Below are positions 32,404-33,203 of a DNA stretch of 33,203 bases, piece after piece. Within the stretch, counting starts at the first letter, position 1; each line of letters opens with the position of its first letter. The position numbers were made by a program, and so were the translations under genes. A model generated the notes under the pieces. The model did no database searches, was not told the origin of the DNA, and was given only the letters and a program-made list of their open reading frames with translations. The DNA lies in assembly GCA_022703965.1 (NCBI GenBank), contig JAKJHH010000011.1, positions 1 through 33,203 on the forward strand, given 5' to 3'. This DNA comes from Verrucomicrobiota bacterium (GTDB taxonomy: Bacteria > Verrucomicrobiota > Lentisphaeria > Victivallales > UBA1829).

Positions 32404-33203
32404 ATGTGCAATTTGGACGAGCAGAAATCAAAGGGATTCACAGCAGGAGATCTCGTCAAGGACAGACCACTTGTCTTTTTCGACCTGGAAACGACAGGTA
32501 CAAATATCTCCTTCGACAGAATCATTGAATATTCATTTATAAAAATATCTCAGGACGGCAAAAAAGATGTCAGGACTGGCAAGGTCAACCCCGGAATGCA
32601 TATTCCAGAGGAATCTACAGCCGTACACAGAATAAGCGACGAAGACGTTAAGGACGCTCCGCCTTTCAAGAATATCGCTCATGATCTTTTCATGTTTCTT
32701 GAAGGATGTGACCTCGGCGGCTACAACATCAGAAATTTCGATGTCCCAATGCTCATCAAGGAATTCTCACGCACGAATATCAACTTCAGCATGGAAGGCC
32801 GCAGAGTAGTCGATGCCTATTTCATCTTCTGCCAGAAAGAACCACGCTCACTGACGGGCGCATATAAGTTCTTCTGCGGAAAGGAATTCGATCAGGCCAA
32901 GGCTCACGGAGCCGAATTCGATACTCTCGCCACCGTCGAAGTCTTTGAAGCCCAGCTCAACCGCTACGGAGATCTTCCGCTCGACATGGATGCGCTGCAC
33001 AGCTTCTGCAATCCCGTCCGTCCGGACTGGATCGACTCCACTGGTAAATTCAAGTGGAGCGCCAAGGAACCAATTGTCGGTTTTGGGCAAAATTACGGCA
33101 TTCCGCTCAAGAAAATCGCCGTTGACAACCCCGGCTTCCTTCAGTGGATGCTTCGCGCAGATTTCCCGGACGATGCCAAAAAGATCGCCACAGAAGCGCT
33201 TCG
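32404..33203 (+). CDS. DEDDh 3'-5' exonuclease (DnaQ-like), 3' truncated
   Basis: The frame opens at ATG 32404 and runs off the window; 266 codons are visible. Exo I is VFFDLETTGTNISFDRIIEY, Exo II lies in GGYNIRNFDVPML, and Exo III is HGAEFDTLAT, which gives the H-X4-D of the DEDDh class. This fold removes nucleotides from 3' ends, as in the proofreading subunit of DNA polymerase III. The remaining C-terminal segment contains WIDSTGKFKWSAKEPIVGFG, a stretch common in stand-alone DnaQ-like exonucleases of Bacteroidetes and relatives. It follows the transglutaminase gene by 38 bp with no visible terminator, so it may be the last gene of that operon. Confidence 0.9.
   Translation, partial: MCNLDEQKSKGFTAGDLVKDRPLVFFDLETTGTNISFDRIIEYSFIKISQDGKKDVRTGKVNPGMHIPEESTAVHRISDEDVKDAPPFKNIAHDLFMFLEGCDLGGYNIRNFDVPMLIKEFSRTNINFSMEGRRVVDAYFIFCQKEPRSLTGAYKFFCGKEFDQAKAHGAEFDTLATVEVFEAQLNRYGDLPLDMDALHSFCNPVRPDWIDSTGKFKWSAKEPIVGFGQNYGIPLKKIAVDNPGFLQWMLRADFPDDAKKIATEAL

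Overview
The window looks like a chromosomal piece from a Lentisphaerota/Victivallales-type (PVC superphylum) bacterium. That placement is inferred from gene style. Two proteins combine a type IV prepilin N-terminus ([12 protein letters not shown]) with a C-terminal H-X9-DG motif, and they sit directly beside secreted glycoside hydrolases and LacI/AraC regulators, an arrangement typical of Lentisphaerae and related phyla. No rRNA or tRNA genes, CRISPR arrays, insertion sequences or phage genes were seen.

Region 1 (1-12613) is mostly a carbohydrate-utilisation island. After the 3' end of a TIGR02757/DUF2400 gene come two modules. Module A is a LacI-type regulator with an 18-bp perfect palindrome in its promoter, an H-X9-DG pseudopilin and a secreted clan GH-A-like hydrolase. 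Module B is a minus-strand AraC regulator facing a plus-strand series: GH29 alpha-L-fucosidase, a second pseudopilin, a second secreted GH-A-like enzyme with a CBM9-like tail, and a secreted carbohydrate-binding-like protein. A consensus-like promoter with three TGCAT-type repeats lies between araC and the fucosidase gene.

Region 2 (12614-21513) is housekeeping: CorA, citrate synthase, an LpxH-like phosphoesterase and a SIMPL-domain protein, a NhaD/ArsB-type transporter in apparent operon with another AraC regulator, a divergent EIIA-Ntr-like protein, and cardiolipin synthase. It holds two structures worth attention: a tandem pair of 31-bp palindromes (17095-17157) and an apparent LacI-family C-terminal remnant (15310-15579).

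Region 3 (21521-25649) reads as a nitrosative/redox stress unit on the minus strand. A cysteine-bearing Rrf2 regulator comes first, then a 4Fe-4S protein, a class I-type hybrid cluster protein (Hcp) and a D-lactate-dehydrogenase-like enzyme with a cysteine-rich tail. The promoter ahead of the regulator is TTGACG-17 bp-TATAAT, with the -10 box inside a 10+6+10 dyad and a second dyad around the -35 box.

Region 4 (25654-33203) has an orphan OppF/DppF-type ATPase behind a pentapeptide-repeat protein. A plus-strand operon follows: small secreted protein, MoxR AAA ATPase, DUF58 protein, TgpA-like membrane transglutaminase, and a DEDDh exonuclease cut by the window end.

A recurring oddity is that three terminator-like hairpins lie 8-31 nt ahead of the start codon of the next co-directional gene (gltA/corA, ptsN/cls, hcp/ldh).
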